Shown: positions 1 through 8,554 of the stretch, piece by piece
How positions within the stretch are numbered: position 1 is the stretch's first letter
Layout of the letters: each line of letters starts with the position of its first letter
Assembly (NCBI GenBank): GCA_025463135.1
Contig: JAOAPY010000015.1
Span: 186,001 to 250,000, forward strand
Direction of reading: 5' to 3'
From: Acidobacteriota bacterium
Lineage (GTDB): Bacteria > Acidobacteriota > Blastocatellia > Pyrinomonadales > Pyrinomonadaceae
DNA: 64,000 nt
Made by a program: the position numbers and the translations under genes
Notes under the pieces: model-generated
What the model was told of the DNA's origin: nothing
Database searches by the model: none
Seen by the model: only the letters and a program-made list of their open reading frames with translations

Positions 1-236
1 GTCCCATCGAAGCCTGCATGTTCTGGATCCCTGACGAGGACCATCCTCCCTTTGGCCGGATCGAAGTCGATCCCTATCTTTGTATTGGCTGTCAGAAGTG
101 TATCAGCAAAGGCCCGGATGGTGCTTTTCTCGACGGCTGTCCCTGGGACGCTATTGAAATGGTGCCGACCGACGATTGGGAATCAGTCCATGGCATTGTG
201 CTTCCCGATGCTCCGCCGGCGCCTCCTACTGCGTGA
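1..236 (+). CDS. 4Fe-4S ferredoxin-like protein, C-terminal part (5' end outside window)
   Basis: The reading frame is open from the window edge, so the gene begins upstream; a Met at 18 is probably internal. The visible part has a C-x2-C-x2-C cluster followed by a further Cys in a GCPWDAI context, typical of ferredoxin-type iron-sulfur domains in electron-transfer subunits. With the last Cys of one cluster displaced, only one 4Fe-4S site is clear here. The protein ends in a Pro/Ala-rich tail. Its stop overlaps by 11 bp the end of the oppositely oriented HEAT gene, so the two genes converge. Its enzyme or complex cannot be told from this fragment. Confidence 0.7.
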   Translation, partial: PIEACMFWIPDEDHPPFGRIEVDPYLCIGCQKCISKGPDGAFLDGCPWDAIEMVPTDDWESVHGIVLPDAPPAPPTA

Positions 237-1146
237 GACTGCTCTTCTGTCCGGCCTGACCGTTTTGACCTTGACCCCGACCTTGAGCTGAACGGCTCTG
301 AATGGCTTTTGCCGTCAGGGCCGCTTGTTTCTTAATACGCTCGGGTAAAGTAGCGATTCCCTGCGCATACCTTTCAATCTCGTTCAGGTCATCAGCCTTT
401 CCGATAAGCGCCAATCCTCTCAAGGCCTCCCAAATGCTGGTGGCGTCGGAACTAAGCGTCAGGATAGTCGTGCCGGAACCAACTCGCGATCCATTTCCGC
501 TGGTGATCTTTTCAATTCGTCCCGGCAGTGGTGATCGAACCTCGCTGATCGCACCGTTCGTTTCTTCGATTCTGGCCAACAAGGTACCGCGCGAAATCAG
601 CGACCCTTCGTTTAGAGTGCTGTTAATCACCCCATCAACGGGGGCGGAAACTGGCTGTGGCTTCAAAATGCTCAACAGCTCCTCGCGGCCGCTCGCGTCA
701 TTGAACCGAACGAGAGCGAGAGAGGCATTGCGTCGCACCATGGGCTCTTTGTCGCCCAGCAACTTCAGCAGGGACTGATGGAATTGATCTGATTTGTTGT
801 CGTAGCCCATCAACCATGCGGCTGTCATGCGAAACTCAGTCTCAGGATGGGAGGTCAACCCCTGAATCGCTGGATACCACTGCCGGCAGCATCCGTCGTC
901 ACCTTTTTCCAACCGCTGTTCAATTTGCAGCAGAGCGTGCTGCACATGACGGGGATGTTTTTCATCCGCCAGATACTGACTGATCTCCTGATCGGTAAGG
1001 TCACGACCAAACCAGGTGTAATACCAGGTTAGGAACGTAGCCGAGACGAACAGGACTGCAAGAACCAGAATGGGCAGAGACGACCGGCGCCGCTTTGCCT
1101 GCGGCAATAGTATTGCCGGTTGCCGCTCGTTAATTTGCTCTGACAT
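226..1146 (-). CDS. Membrane-anchored HEAT-repeat protein fused to a biotinyl/lipoyl-like domain
   Basis: 306 residues. A short basic N-terminus precedes one membrane segment (about 24-44). Helical HEAT-like repeats follow (about 50-160, with the typical D-x-x-x-x-V-R-x-x-A-x-x-A-L pattern), then a barrel-sandwich (biotinyl/lipoyl-like) domain at about 165-233 with VSAPVDGVI and RSPLPGRI half-motifs. The Lys that would carry biotin or lipoate is not seen, so it is probably a structural or secretion-adaptor-like hybrid domain. More helices and a Gly/Gln-rich tail end the protein. It is the last gene of the respiratory cluster, so a role in oxidase assembly or stability is a reasonable guess, not shown. 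Confidence 0.65.
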   Translation of the reverse strand: MSEQINERQPAILLPQAKRRRSSLPILVLAVLFVSATFLTWYYTWFGRDLTDQEISQYLADEKHPRHVQHALLQIEQRLEKGDDGCCRQWYPAIQGLTSHPETEFRMTAAWLMGYDNKSDQFHQSLLKLLGDKEPMVRRNASLALVRFNDASGREELLSILKPQPVSAPVDGVINSTLNEGSLISRGTLLARIEETNGAISEVRSPLPGRIEKITSGNGSRVGSGTTILTLSSDATSIWEALRGLALIGKADDLNEIERYAQGIATLPERIKKQAALTAKAIQSRSAQGRGQGQNGQAGQKSSLTQ

Positions 1147-1176
1147 GACGACTGCCTGCGCGATCCGCCTCCCTTG

Positions 1177-1608
1177 TTATGGTGCGGGATAGATCTGGTA
1201 CAAAAATAAATAAACGACGACGCCAGTGATCGAGACGTAAAGCCAGATTGGCAAGGTCCAGCGGGCGATCTTTCGATGTCGTTCAAAGTCACCCCGCGTC
1301 GCCCTGTACAACGTAACCAGTATGAGCGGGACGACCGCGATGGCAAGAATAGTATGGCTGATCAGGATCGTGAAATATAGCGGCCGGGCCATTCCCTGCC
1401 CTGGAAAACGGGTCGCGCCGTGATAATAGTGATAGGTCAGGTACGAAGCCAGGAACACAGTTGAAGTAACGAAGGCAGAGACCTGACAAGTGCGATGGGC
1501 CCTTACCTGTCCTCGTCTGATGAAGGTGTAACCGCTTATCAGCAGAACCGCGCTGGTGCCATTCAAGCAAGCATTCAGATGCGGCAGGAGGGAAAGATAA
1601 TCAGGCAT
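1177..1608 (-). CDS. DUF420 family membrane protein (CtaM/YozB-like oxidase assembly factor)
   Basis: 143 residues with four hydrophobic segments, and His-rich loops (YHYYHG, ISH, RHRKIARW) typical of the DUF420 family. Members such as CtaM of Staphylococcus and YozB of Bacillus are linked to maturation of heme A-containing oxidases. Its position at the downstream end of the caa3/aa3-type oxidase cluster fits this role. It acts in the cytoplasmic membrane. The family match is from recalled sequence features; the precise step it assists is not established by the sequence. Confidence 0.8.
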   Translation of the reverse strand: MPDYLSLLPHLNACLNGTSAVLLISGYTFIRRGQVRAHRTCQVSAFVTSTVFLASYLTYHYYHGATRFPGQGMARPLYFTILISHTILAIAVVPLILVTLYRATRGDFERHRKIARWTLPIWLYVSITGVVVYLFLYQIYPAP

Positions 1609-1624
1609 CAGGATTGGGCCGAAC

Positions 1625-2017
1625 TTAACTGTCGTTTCGTACAGGTTGTTTCATTCTCTCAACCAGTTGCAAAACGTCGGGCGGATAGGGGCGGCCCTTG
1701 GGATCCAGCAAAACGGCGGCTTTGGGTTTTTTGACTTCTTGCGTGGCGGGTGCGGCGGCGGCACTCAGAGCTGCGGCAGGCGACTTTACTTGTTGGGCGG
1801 GTTCAGCCCTGGCTTTGCCGGCAGCTTTCGGCCGTGCCGACATCTCCTCATAGCCACAGCGTTCGCACTGCCAAACCGGGAATACGGCGTCGGGATCGCC
1901 GGCATTCTGATATACCGCGCGATCCGATGGAATGATCTTGCCACCGCAACGCGGGCAGGTGCGACCCCGAGTGGTCCGGGTGGCCACGTCTATGGCTAAA
2001 GGATTCTCAGGCGTCAT
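1625..2017 (-). CDS. Small zinc-ribbon protein of the oxidase cluster
   Basis: The Met at 2017 is chosen as start because the minus strand has GAAGGA about 8 bases before it; a longer version from 2056 has no such site. This gives 130 residues. Near the N-terminus lies CPRCGG and, about 30 residues on, CERCGY, forming a four-Cys zinc ribbon. A long Ala/Lys/Pro-rich linker follows, then a short conserved-looking end (DPKGRPYPPDVLQLVERM). The start overlaps the preceding gene by 11 bp, indicating translational coupling. No enzyme activity is suggested; a role in copper/heme oxidase biogenesis is inferred from location only. Confidence 0.6.
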   Translation of the reverse strand: MTPENPLAIDVATRTTRGRTCPRCGGKIIPSDRAVYQNAGDPDAVFPVWQCERCGYEEMSARPKAAGKARAEPAQQVKSPAAALSAAAAPATQEVKKPKAAVLLDPKGRPYPPDVLQLVERMKQPVRNDS

Positions 2018-2252
2018 CGTCTTTTCCTTCACCCTTATGCCGCCTGAGAACAACAAAGATGGAGCAGAAAATGGTAACCGGAGGAATCAACAAAACCAGA
2101 ACACCTATGTTGAGATTGCGAATGAACGTGGCGTTATTTGATCCCGCGAGAGAGGCCCGGCACATAGCGCACTGGGCAAGATCTGTGGGCGCCGCGGCCA
2201 ACAGCACAACAACAACCAGCATGGCGACAAACAATATTCTCGAGACGCTCAT
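2007..2252 (-). CDS. Small exported membrane protein with QCAMCR motif
   Basis: 81 residues: an N-terminal signal segment (about 5-25), a QCAMCRASL motif right after the predicted cleavage region, and a C-terminal membrane helix (about 45-68) with a basic/acidic tail. Similar small proteins with an AMC motif occur in oxidase clusters of Acidobacteriota and Bacteroidota. The two Cys (C-x2-C) on the outer side could bind metal or undergo redox, which is inference. It lies between subunit IV and the zinc-ribbon gene, overlapping the latter by 11 bp. Confidence 0.65.
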   Translation of the reverse strand: MSVSRILFVAMLVVVVLLAAAPTDLAQCAMCRASLAGSNNATFIRNLNIGVLVLLIPPVTIFCSIFVVLRRHKGEGKDDDA

Positions 2253-2260
2253 TCGTTCCT

Positions 2261-2932
2261 TTACTGATCCTCGTCCGCGGTCTTCTTTACTTCGACGGGT
2301 GGCGGTTCATTGAATTTATAACGCAAGCCAAGCGACCTGAAACTGTCCGGGAAAAACACAAACAACAGACAGATGCAGATTACCAGCATAGGCACCACGG
2401 TGAGAATCAGACTCAAGCGCTCGAACTTCAGGTGCATGAAGTAAGCAATGATCAATGCCGCCTTGATGATCGAGAGCCCCAGCAGAATTGTCAGCATCAA
2501 GTGAATAGACATTGGCTTGTAGGCCAGAATGATTTCGATCGCCGTGAGCACCAACAGCCAGAGCCAAATAAACGAAAACAGTTTATTGGTGCCGGAAAAG
2601 TGGACTTCTTCGACAGGCTCGTCGTGTTCGATCGCCACTGAGCCGGTTCCCAACTGCTCGGGCGAAGAACCTTCCGGAAGCGCCTTCTTCATGAACGGCA
2701 GCGGCAATTTGCCAGCATCTTTCAGATACAGCAGCGGGCCCACCGCCAGCACCAGCGCAAACAGCAGGCAAATTACGGTAAGGAAAAGATTGTCGGTAGT
2801 GAAAAAGTCGCCGCTGGTAATGGCATTGAAGGCTGCAAACGCCAGGAACGCGATCGCTCCCACGGTGCAAATGACATTAAGAACGGTAGCTTCTTTTTTC
2901 ATTCCGCTTTGTTGACTCGCTTGATGATCCAA
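2261..2932 (-). CDS. Cytochrome c oxidase subunit IV-like protein, long form with extra two-helix N-terminus
   Basis: 223 residues starting at a TTG; AAGGAG lies 7 bases upstream of it on the minus strand, and the internal ATG at 2902 lacks a properly spaced site. The first 80 residues carry two membrane helices. A linker (about 80-112) joins them to a three-helix COX4-type domain (about 113-223). That domain is nearly the same as the next gene upstream (2966-3322), with long identical runs around FMHLKFERLSLILTVVP. The pair therefore arose by duplication, and this copy also gained or retained the N-terminal module. It is expected to be a peripheral small subunit of the aa3-type oxidase. Confidence 0.8.
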   Translation of the reverse strand: MDHQASQQSGMKKEATVLNVICTVGAIAFLAFAAFNAITSGDFFTTDNLFLTVICLLFALVLAVGPLLYLKDAGKLPLPFMKKALPEGSSPEQLGTGSVAIEHDEPVEEVHFSGTNKLFSFIWLWLLVLTAIEIILAYKPMSIHLMLTILLGLSIIKAALIIAYFMHLKFERLSLILTVVPMLVICICLLFVFFPDSFRSLGLRYKFNEPPPVEVKKTADEDQ

Positions 2933-2965
2933 CCAACGGCTCCTTATCTGACCATCATCTGACCA

Positions 2966-3322
2966 TTATTGATCTTCGGTCTTCTCAACGGCCACGGGTG
3001 GCGGCTCCTTGAACTTATACCGCAATCCTGAAGATCTGAAACTGTCCGGAAAAAACACGAACAGCAGACAAATACAGATTACCAGCATCGGCACCACGGT
3101 TAATATCAGACTCAACCGTTCGAACTTGAGATGCATGAAGTAGGCAACGATCAAAGCTGCCTTGATAATCGAAAGACCCAACAGGATCGTCAGCATGAAG
3201 TGAATCGCCATTGGCTTGTAACCGAGGAAGATCTCAATTCCGGTTAACAACAAAAGCCAGATCCATATTGAGCTGAAAAGCTTATTGGTGCCCGCGAAGT
3301 GCTCTTCTGCATGTGCGCTCAT
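2966..3322 (-). CDS. Cytochrome c oxidase subunit IV (COX4-type), short form
   Basis: 118 residues with three membrane helices, matching the bacterial COX4 (cyoD/coxF-like) small subunit. It is almost identical through its helices to the C-terminal half of the adjacent 223-residue protein. It lies 22 bp after subunit III and 33 bp before its paralog, in the same operon. It is probably a structural subunit helping assembly or stability of subunit I/III; no cofactor ligands are expected or seen. Confidence 0.85.
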   Translation of the reverse strand: MSAHAEEHFAGTNKLFSSIWIWLLLLTGIEIFLGYKPMAIHFMLTILLGLSIIKAALIVAYFMHLKFERLSLILTVVPMLVICICLLFVFFPDSFRSSGLRYKFKEPPPVAVEKTEDQ

Positions 3323-3344
3323 CTGAACTCCATCGCCCGGAACT

Positions 3345-4022
3345 TCACTTTGTTAAGCCTTGAACGTCAACCGACATAATGTAAATCAGCGGGAAGACGA
3401 ACATCCATACCAGATCAACAAAGTGCCAGTAGAGTCCGCTAATCTCGATGTCCTCGTGTTTTAGCTTCTTCACCCGCGCCGCTACGACGCTCAGGTAGAG
3501 AGCTCCGGTCAAGACGTGGAACATGTGCAGACCGGTAATGGCAAAAAATGTAGCGCCAAAGAGCGGTGACGGCGGTGTGCCATCGGTCGTGGTAAAGACT
3601 TTGACCCAATGCTCAGGAAGGAAAAACGGACGCAGGCCCTCGCTGATCAAGTGATTCCATTCGATCATGTGCAGTACCACAAAAGCCAGGCCAAGCAGAA
3701 TGGTCGCGATGATCCATTTGCGCGCTCCCGCCTTATCGCCGCGCGCCGAAGCCGACACGCCAAACACCATCGTCAGACTTGATGACAGCAGGCAGAATGT
3801 CATCACCGAGGAAAACACAATGCTCGGATAGAACGGAAATGGCGTGGGCCATACGTTTGAGGCGCGCAGGTAAGCGTAGCCCATCAAGAGCGCGGAAAAG
3901 GTGAGTGAGTCGGAAACAATGAACAACCACATTCCCAACTTCCGATGACCTACCCGGTAAGGGAGCGTACCTCCGTCCCAATCCGCTGCGGCAAAACTTT
4001 CGGCTCGTGCCTCAGTGCTCAC
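3345..4022 (-). CDS. ctaE: Cytochrome c oxidase subunit III (second copy)
   Basis: The start is the GTG at 4022: it shares bases with the TGA stop of the previous gene (GTGA) and has GGAGGT 5 bases upstream; a longer form from 4064 would overlap that gene and lacks a site. The product, about 225 residues, has the subunit III pattern with several membrane helices. Family motifs include an MIEW-type glutamate, GLHMFHV and a terminal YWHFVDLVWMFVFPLIY. It differs strongly from the subunit III encoded just upstream, so these are ancient paralogs rather than a recent duplicate. It probably sits beside subunit I in the membrane. Confidence 0.9.
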   Translation of the reverse strand: MSTEARAESFAAADWDGGTLPYRVGHRKLGMWLFIVSDSLTFSALLMGYAYLRASNVWPTPFPFYPSIVFSSVMTFCLLSSSLTMVFGVSASARGDKAGARKWIIATILLGLAFVVLHMIEWNHLISEGLRPFFLPEHWVKVFTTTDGTPPSPLFGATFFAITGLHMFHVLTGALYLSVVAARVKKLKHEDIEISGLYWHFVDLVWMFVFPLIYIMSVDVQGLTK

Positions 4023-4705
4023 TGTGACCTCCAGAGGAATAGCAGTAGGAATAAGTAGATCCAAAGACCATCCATAAAGTGCCAGTAGATACCGACCGCA
4101 TCGGCTCGGGCCTGACGCCTGGCTTCTGCTACGACATCGTCAACCCTGCTTCGCGTCCGAAACAGCAGATAAAGCAAGGCCAGCAAGCCACCCAACAAAT
4201 GCAGCCCGTGCATGGCCGTCAAGAGATAAAAGAAAGAGCTGTGCGGATTGCTCGAAAGAAAAACTCCCTGATGTCTTAATTGTTGCCAGGCCAGCAACTG
4301 AGAACTCAAAAACCCGATCCCGAGCGCGCCCGTGATCAGCAGCCACTTGAAATAGCCGCTCTGAAATAATCCCTTCAGCTTTCTTCGCGCGGCTTCGATC
4401 GTGACACTGCTCAACAAGATCAAGGCAGTGCTCAGCCAAAGAATGCGCGGCATGGCGATAGGCCGCCAGTCCGTGGCCGATGCGGCGCGTACGATATAAG
4501 CACTCGACAGGGCGGTAAAGAACATGGAGACGCTCGCGATCATCACCCAGGTTCCAACCCGATAACGAGACGCCGCTGAGTAGCCCGAAAACAGGTCGCC
4601 GCCACCGTTGCGCTTGTGCGAGCCGTTTCCATTAGGCCCGCGAGGGCCCGGACCACCCAGTCCCTGACCTACTTTGGTCCTAGTGCCTGTGACCGTTGTG
4701 GCCAT
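4019..4705 (-). CDS. ctaE: Cytochrome c oxidase subunit III (first copy)
   Basis: 228 residues: a Gly-rich soluble N-terminus (about 1-45), then five membrane helices and the family ending YWHFMDGLWIYLFLLLFL. MHGLHLLGG corresponds to the His-containing helix of subunit III. It overlaps the end of ctaD by 26 bp and the start of the next subunit III gene by 4 bp, so the three are translationally coupled. Two tandem subunit III genes are known from other Acidobacteriota and Bacteroidota oxidase clusters. Confidence 0.88.
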   Translation of the reverse strand: MATTVTGTRTKVGQGLGGPGPRGPNGNGSHKRNGGGDLFSGYSAASRYRVGTWVMIASVSMFFTALSSAYIVRAASATDWRPIAMPRILWLSTALILLSSVTIEAARRKLKGLFQSGYFKWLLITGALGIGFLSSQLLAWQQLRHQGVFLSSNPHSSFFYLLTAMHGLHLLGGLLALLYLLFRTRSRVDDVVAEARRQARADAVGIYWHFMDGLWIYLFLLLFLWRSQ

Positions 4706-6536
4706 TTCCGGTTATTCCTTCGGAGCCCGCGGGCTCCACTACACCCTCGGGGTCGGTTTGCATTAGAAAATCATTTGCGGCGCCGGGCACGGCATATTCA
4801 TAGGGTCCGCGATAAACCGTCGGCGCACGACCCGCAAAGTTATCGTGGGGCGGCGGTGACGGTGTAGTCCATTCGAGTGTGGTCGCCTCCCAGGGATTAT
4901 CGCCGGCCTTCTTGCCTTTAAAGATGCTCCACACCAGATTGAAGTAAAAAACTATTTGCACCACGGCCGTCACAATCGCAGCGATGGACACAAACACCAC
5001 CAGCGGGTGCAGCGACTTGAGAAATTCATATTCGGTAAACTGCGCGTAGCGACGCGGCATCCCTACCAGACCCATAACGTGCATGGGAACAAAGATGGAA
5101 TAGACCCCGATAAAAGTAATCCAGAAATGGAACTGCCCCAGCCGTTCGTTCATCATGCGGCCAAACATCTTGGGGAACCAAAAGTAAATTCCCGCGAACA
5201 TGCCAAAGATGGCTGCCACTCCCATTACCAAATGAAAGTGAGCCAGCACGATGTAGGTATCATGCGACGACAGGTCGAGAGAGGTCTGGCCCAGAATCAG
5301 GCCCGTAATTCCCCCCGCGACAAAGAGCGATACGAAGCCAATGGCGAAGAGCATCGGGGTGGTGAAGCGAATCTTTCCGCCCCACAAAGTCCCAAGCCAA
5401 TTGAAGGTCTTCACAGCGGAAGGCACGCCTATAGACAACGTGATGATGGAAAACGCCACGGCCGAGTAGGGGCTCATGCCGCTGATGAACATGTGATGGC
5501 CCCAAACGAAAAATCCGAGCAGGCCAATGGCAAAGATTGCAAACACCATGGCGCGATAGCCAAAGACGGGCTTGCGGGCAAACGTCGCCAGGATGTGCGA
5601 CGTTGCGCCCATGCCCGGCAGAATCGCGATGTAAACTTCCGGATGGCCGAAGAACCAGAATAAGTGCTGCCAGAGAATGGGCGATCCACCAGTGTGCAGC
5701 GGAAACCGTGCGTCCTGACCAGAGAGCAAGCCGCCTACATACAATCCGCCGGGAATAAAGAAGCTGGTTCCCGCGACCCTATCGAGCAACAAGAGAATGC
5801 CGGCGCCGAGCAGCACCGGAAATGAAAGCAGCGCTAAAACCGCAGTCGTGAACCAGGCCCAGCACGTAAGCGGCATGCGCATCAGCGACATGCCACGCGT
5901 ACGCATATTGAGCAGTGTGGTGATAAAGTTCAGTGCGCCCAGCAGTGATCCTACGCAAAAAATGGCGATGCTGATAATCCACAGGTTCATGCCCATTCCC
6001 TGTCCGGGTCCCGCGATTGCTCCCAGGGCACTTAACGGTGCGTATCCCGTCCAACCCCCAATGGGCCCGATGGTTGAAGGCGAGCCTGAAAAGAAGATCG
6101 CCGCCAGGATTACAATGAAACCGACCAGCGTGACCCAGAACGACAACATGTTTAGATAGGGAAAGGCCATGTCGTCGGCGCCAATCTGAATTGGGAGAAA
6201 GTAATTCCCAAATCCGCCCTGCGGCGCCGTGGTCAGGACAAAGAAAACCATGATCGTGCCGTGCATGGTTACCAGAGACAGATAGAACTCCGGGTTCATC
6301 ACGCCGCCTGGCGCCCCTGCCGGAAACAACGTGGCGAGTATCGGCCAACTGGTCCCGGGCCACGACAGGTTCATGCGCATCAGCACCGACATCGTCATGC
6401 CCACCAGTACCGCGGCCAGCGCGAGGACGATGTACTGGATGCCAATGACCTTATGATCAATGCTAAAGATGTACTTCCGTATGAACCCTGTCGGCGCCGG
6501 GTGCCGGTGCACCTCGTCGTGAGTTTCAACAGACAT
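4680..6536 (-). CDS. ctaD: Cytochrome c oxidase subunit I
   Basis: 618 residues, the catalytic heme-copper subunit with at least twelve membrane helices. Ligand motifs are all present: TMHGTIMVFF (low-spin heme His), FGHPEVYI (CuB His and the cross-linked Tyr, with the proton-channel Glu of A1-type enzymes), WGHHMFISG (two CuB His) and HDTYIVLAHFHLVMG (heme a3 and heme a His). It reduces oxygen to water and pumps protons. A soluble C-terminal tail of about 60 residues is His/Gly-rich at its end. It follows ctaC by 48 bp in the operon. Confidence 0.97.
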   Translation of the reverse strand: MSVETHDEVHRHPAPTGFIRKYIFSIDHKVIGIQYIVLALAAVLVGMTMSVLMRMNLSWPGTSWPILATLFPAGAPGGVMNPEFYLSLVTMHGTIMVFFVLTTAPQGGFGNYFLPIQIGADDMAFPYLNMLSFWVTLVGFIVILAAIFFSGSPSTIGPIGGWTGYAPLSALGAIAGPGQGMGMNLWIISIAIFCVGSLLGALNFITTLLNMRTRGMSLMRMPLTCWAWFTTAVLALLSFPVLLGAGILLLLDRVAGTSFFIPGGLYVGGLLSGQDARFPLHTGGSPILWQHLFWFFGHPEVYIAILPGMGATSHILATFARKPVFGYRAMVFAIFAIGLLGFFVWGHHMFISGMSPYSAVAFSIITLSIGVPSAVKTFNWLGTLWGGKIRFTTPMLFAIGFVSLFVAGGITGLILGQTSLDLSSHDTYIVLAHFHLVMGVAAIFGMFAGIYFWFPKMFGRMMNERLGQFHFWITFIGVYSIFVPMHVMGLVGMPRRYAQFTEYEFLKSLHPLVVFVSIAAIVTAVVQIVFYFNLVWSIFKGKKAGDNPWEATTLEWTTPSPPPHDNFAGRAPTVYRGPYEYAVPGAANDFLMQTDPEGVVEPAGSEGITGNGHNGHRH

Positions 6537-6584
6537 CTTTCGGTCTCCTCATGGTTGAAAACATGCAATCACGAAAGCAACTTG

Positions 6585-7430
6585 CTAGTAATTAGGTAAC
6601 GGATACTTGTCCAACAGTTCTTTCATCCGTGCCTGGAACTCGGCCTGTGGCAACGCCACCAACGCCTTATGCTCATCTTCGGGCAGGACCAACATGTAGC
6701 TCTTCATCTTGAAGTGCAGCTGCCCGCAGAGTTCCGCACAGGCCAGTTCGTATTTCCCAACCGTGTTCGGGGTAAAGTGCACGCGGATAGCCATGCCCGG
6801 AACCAGGTCCTGCTTGAAGCGCAACTGCGGCACCCAGAAACTGTGGATCACATCTTTGGAACGTAGAATCAATTCGACCGGGCGGTTGACCGGCACTGCG
6901 AGCGCCGTCACCACAGAGTCGTCCTTGGCATTTGGGTCAGTCTCATCCAGCCCCAGGAAATTCAATGACGAATCGTCTATTAGTTTGGGATCTGTGCGTC
7001 CGAAAAGAACGTCCTTACCAGCGTAATGGAAATTCCATTGGAACTGCTGAGCTACGACTTCAACCTGGAAGGAACCCGGCGGTGCTTCGTTCAAGCGCAA
7101 TGAAGCCCAGACGCTTTGGCCCATCACCGCGAGGCCAACGAAAATCGCCGCCGTAATAACCGTCCAGAGAACTTCGAGTTTATTGCTGCCATGGGTATAG
7201 ACCGCGCGGGCCCCGGTATTCGTGTCGCGATATTTCCACAGCATGTAACCCAAGCCAACCTGCGCGGCCGTAAAAGCAAAGCCGACGACCAGGATCGTAA
7301 TCATGAACTGGCGGTCGAGGGCCGGACCGTGGTTGACGATAGACGGCGGGAACCACCATTTCTTGCAGGCGAAAATCAGCACCGACAAAAATGTCAGAAT
7401 CCAGATGATAACCGCTAGAGCTCGTCCCAT
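6585..7430 (-). CDS. ctaC: Cytochrome c oxidase subunit II with CuA site
   Basis: 281 residues. Three hydrophobic segments precede the periplasmic cupredoxin domain, one more than the usual two. CuA ligands are seen as the His in VIHSFWVPQ and the CAELCGQLHFKM block (C-x3-C, His, Met). No CxxCH is present, so this is an aa3-type rather than a caa3 subunit, and electrons must come from a separate carrier such as the multiheme cytochrome or the cupredoxin lipoprotein encoded upstream. A palindromic repeat element lies between it and ctaB. Confidence 0.95.
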   Translation of the reverse strand: MGRALAVIIWILTFLSVLIFACKKWWFPPSIVNHGPALDRQFMITILVVGFAFTAAQVGLGYMLWKYRDTNTGARAVYTHGSNKLEVLWTVITAAIFVGLAVMGQSVWASLRLNEAPPGSFQVEVVAQQFQWNFHYAGKDVLFGRTDPKLIDDSSLNFLGLDETDPNAKDDSVVTALAVPVNRPVELILRSKDVIHSFWVPQLRFKQDLVPGMAIRVHFTPNTVGKYELACAELCGQLHFKMKSYMLVLPEDEHKALVALPQAEFQARMKELLDKYPLPNY

Positions 7431-7454
7431 CGGTTACGTCTCCTTTGGAGAATT

Positions 7455-7545
7455 GTCCGACAAACTCTATTAGTTTGTCGTTGTCATAGACAGCGAGTTG
7501 ATTTGCTAACAACAGTCGAGGACAAACTGATCAAGTCTGTCGGAC
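7455..7545. repeat. Paired inverted hairpin repeat (GACAAACT family)
   Basis: Two ends, each itself palindromic around GACAAACT...AGTTTGTC, face each other over 91 bp between ctaB and ctaC. The outer bases read GTCCG at one end and CGGAC at the other. It is the same element type as at 18316, 21185, 28195 and 49570, here with slightly longer hairpins. In the transcript it would fold into one or two stem-loops. Confidence 0.75.
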
Positions 7546-7548
7546 GTC

Positions 7549-8466
7549 TTAACGATTCAGAACCATCAAAATGAACAGGAGCGGCAGATAGATCACCGAA
7601 GCCAGCAACAGCTGCCGTGCAGACTGCCTGGACTTGGAAATCGCCGCCCGAATACTACTGAATAAAAACAGCAGGCCGAGTATCGCCGCGCCATACAAAT
7701 AAATCCTGCCTGATAGCCCGATGTACGCCGGCAGCAAACTCACCGGAAGCAGCATGATGGTGTATACAACAATCTGCTGGCCGGTCACGCGGCCTTCGGG
7801 TTCGACCACGGGCAACATCAGAATTCCGGCGCGACCATAGTCCTCGCGATACATCCAGGCGATCGCCAGAAAGTGCGGAAATTGCCACAGGAAAAGGATC
7901 GCAAACAGCACCCAGGCTTCCAGCGTGATTTCACCACGCGCCGCGGTCCATCCGATTAACGGCGGCACTGCGCCCGGAAATGCGCCGACCATGGTCGAGA
8001 GCGATGTTCTGGTTTTGAGCGGCGTATATGCGAAAAGATAACCGGCAATTACAGTCAAGCCCAGCACCGCGGTCAGCGGATTTACCAGTACGGCCAGGTA
8101 GATCTCGGCGACGATTGTCAGGGCCGTGCCAAAGAACAGTGCCTCCCAGGGCAACAGGCGGCGCGACGGCAAAGGCCTGTCAGCCGTGCGCCGCATCAGC
8201 AGATCCAGATCCCGCTCGATGTATTGGTTGAGTGTGGCAATGCCGGACGACAGCAGCGCGATGCCAATCATCGCATTCGAGAACACCAGGTAGTTCAAAC
8301 TGCCTCGAGCAGAAGCGAGACAAAAACCGGCGGCGGAAGTGAGCACGATCAGAAAAGTGATGCGCGGCTTGGTTAGCTCCAGATATGCGGACATTCGCTC
8401 GCGCACGGTCTGGCGCTCAATCTCCGCAACGCCCGAATCATTCAAGTCTATGGCAAACTCTTTCAT
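7549..8466 (-). CDS. ctaB: Protoheme IX farnesyltransferase (heme O synthase)
   Basis: 305 residues of the UbiA prenyltransferase family with about eight or nine membrane helices. The first Asp-rich motif, NQYIERDLDLLMRRT followed by RPLP, and the second region (YTPLKTRTSLSTMVGAFPGAVPPLIGW) match heme O synthases. It adds a farnesyl group to heme B, giving heme O, the substrate of the heme A synthase encoded just upstream. Location inside the oxidase cluster supports the call. Confidence 0.95.
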   Translation of the reverse strand: MKEFAIDLNDSGVAEIERQTVRERMSAYLELTKPRITFLIVLTSAAGFCLASARGSLNYLVFSNAMIGIALLSSGIATLNQYIERDLDLLMRRTADRPLPSRRLLPWEALFFGTALTIVAEIYLAVLVNPLTAVLGLTVIAGYLFAYTPLKTRTSLSTMVGAFPGAVPPLIGWTAARGEITLEAWVLFAILFLWQFPHFLAIAWMYREDYGRAGILMLPVVEPEGRVTGQQIVVYTIMLLPVSLLPAYIGLSGRIYLYGAAILGLLFLFSSIRAAISKSRQSARQLLLASVIYLPLLFILMVLNR

Positions 8467-8503
8467 GTTTCTCGCTAATTACCTGAAACTCCACGCTGCA
8501 GAC

Positions 8504-8545
8504 CGTGGCGCGGGCGTCCCGCCTGTGTGGCGCTCGCCCTGGTTC
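8504..8545. repeat. Short GC-rich inverted repeat (GTGGCACGGGCGTC family)
   Basis: In the 88-bp gap between ctaA and ctaB, CGTGGCGCGGGCGTCCCGCC and a following GTGTGGCGCTCGCC resemble the ends of the elements at 45123 and 54085. The copy looks partial or decayed. Confidence 0.4.
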
Positions 8546-8554
8546 TCAACAATC

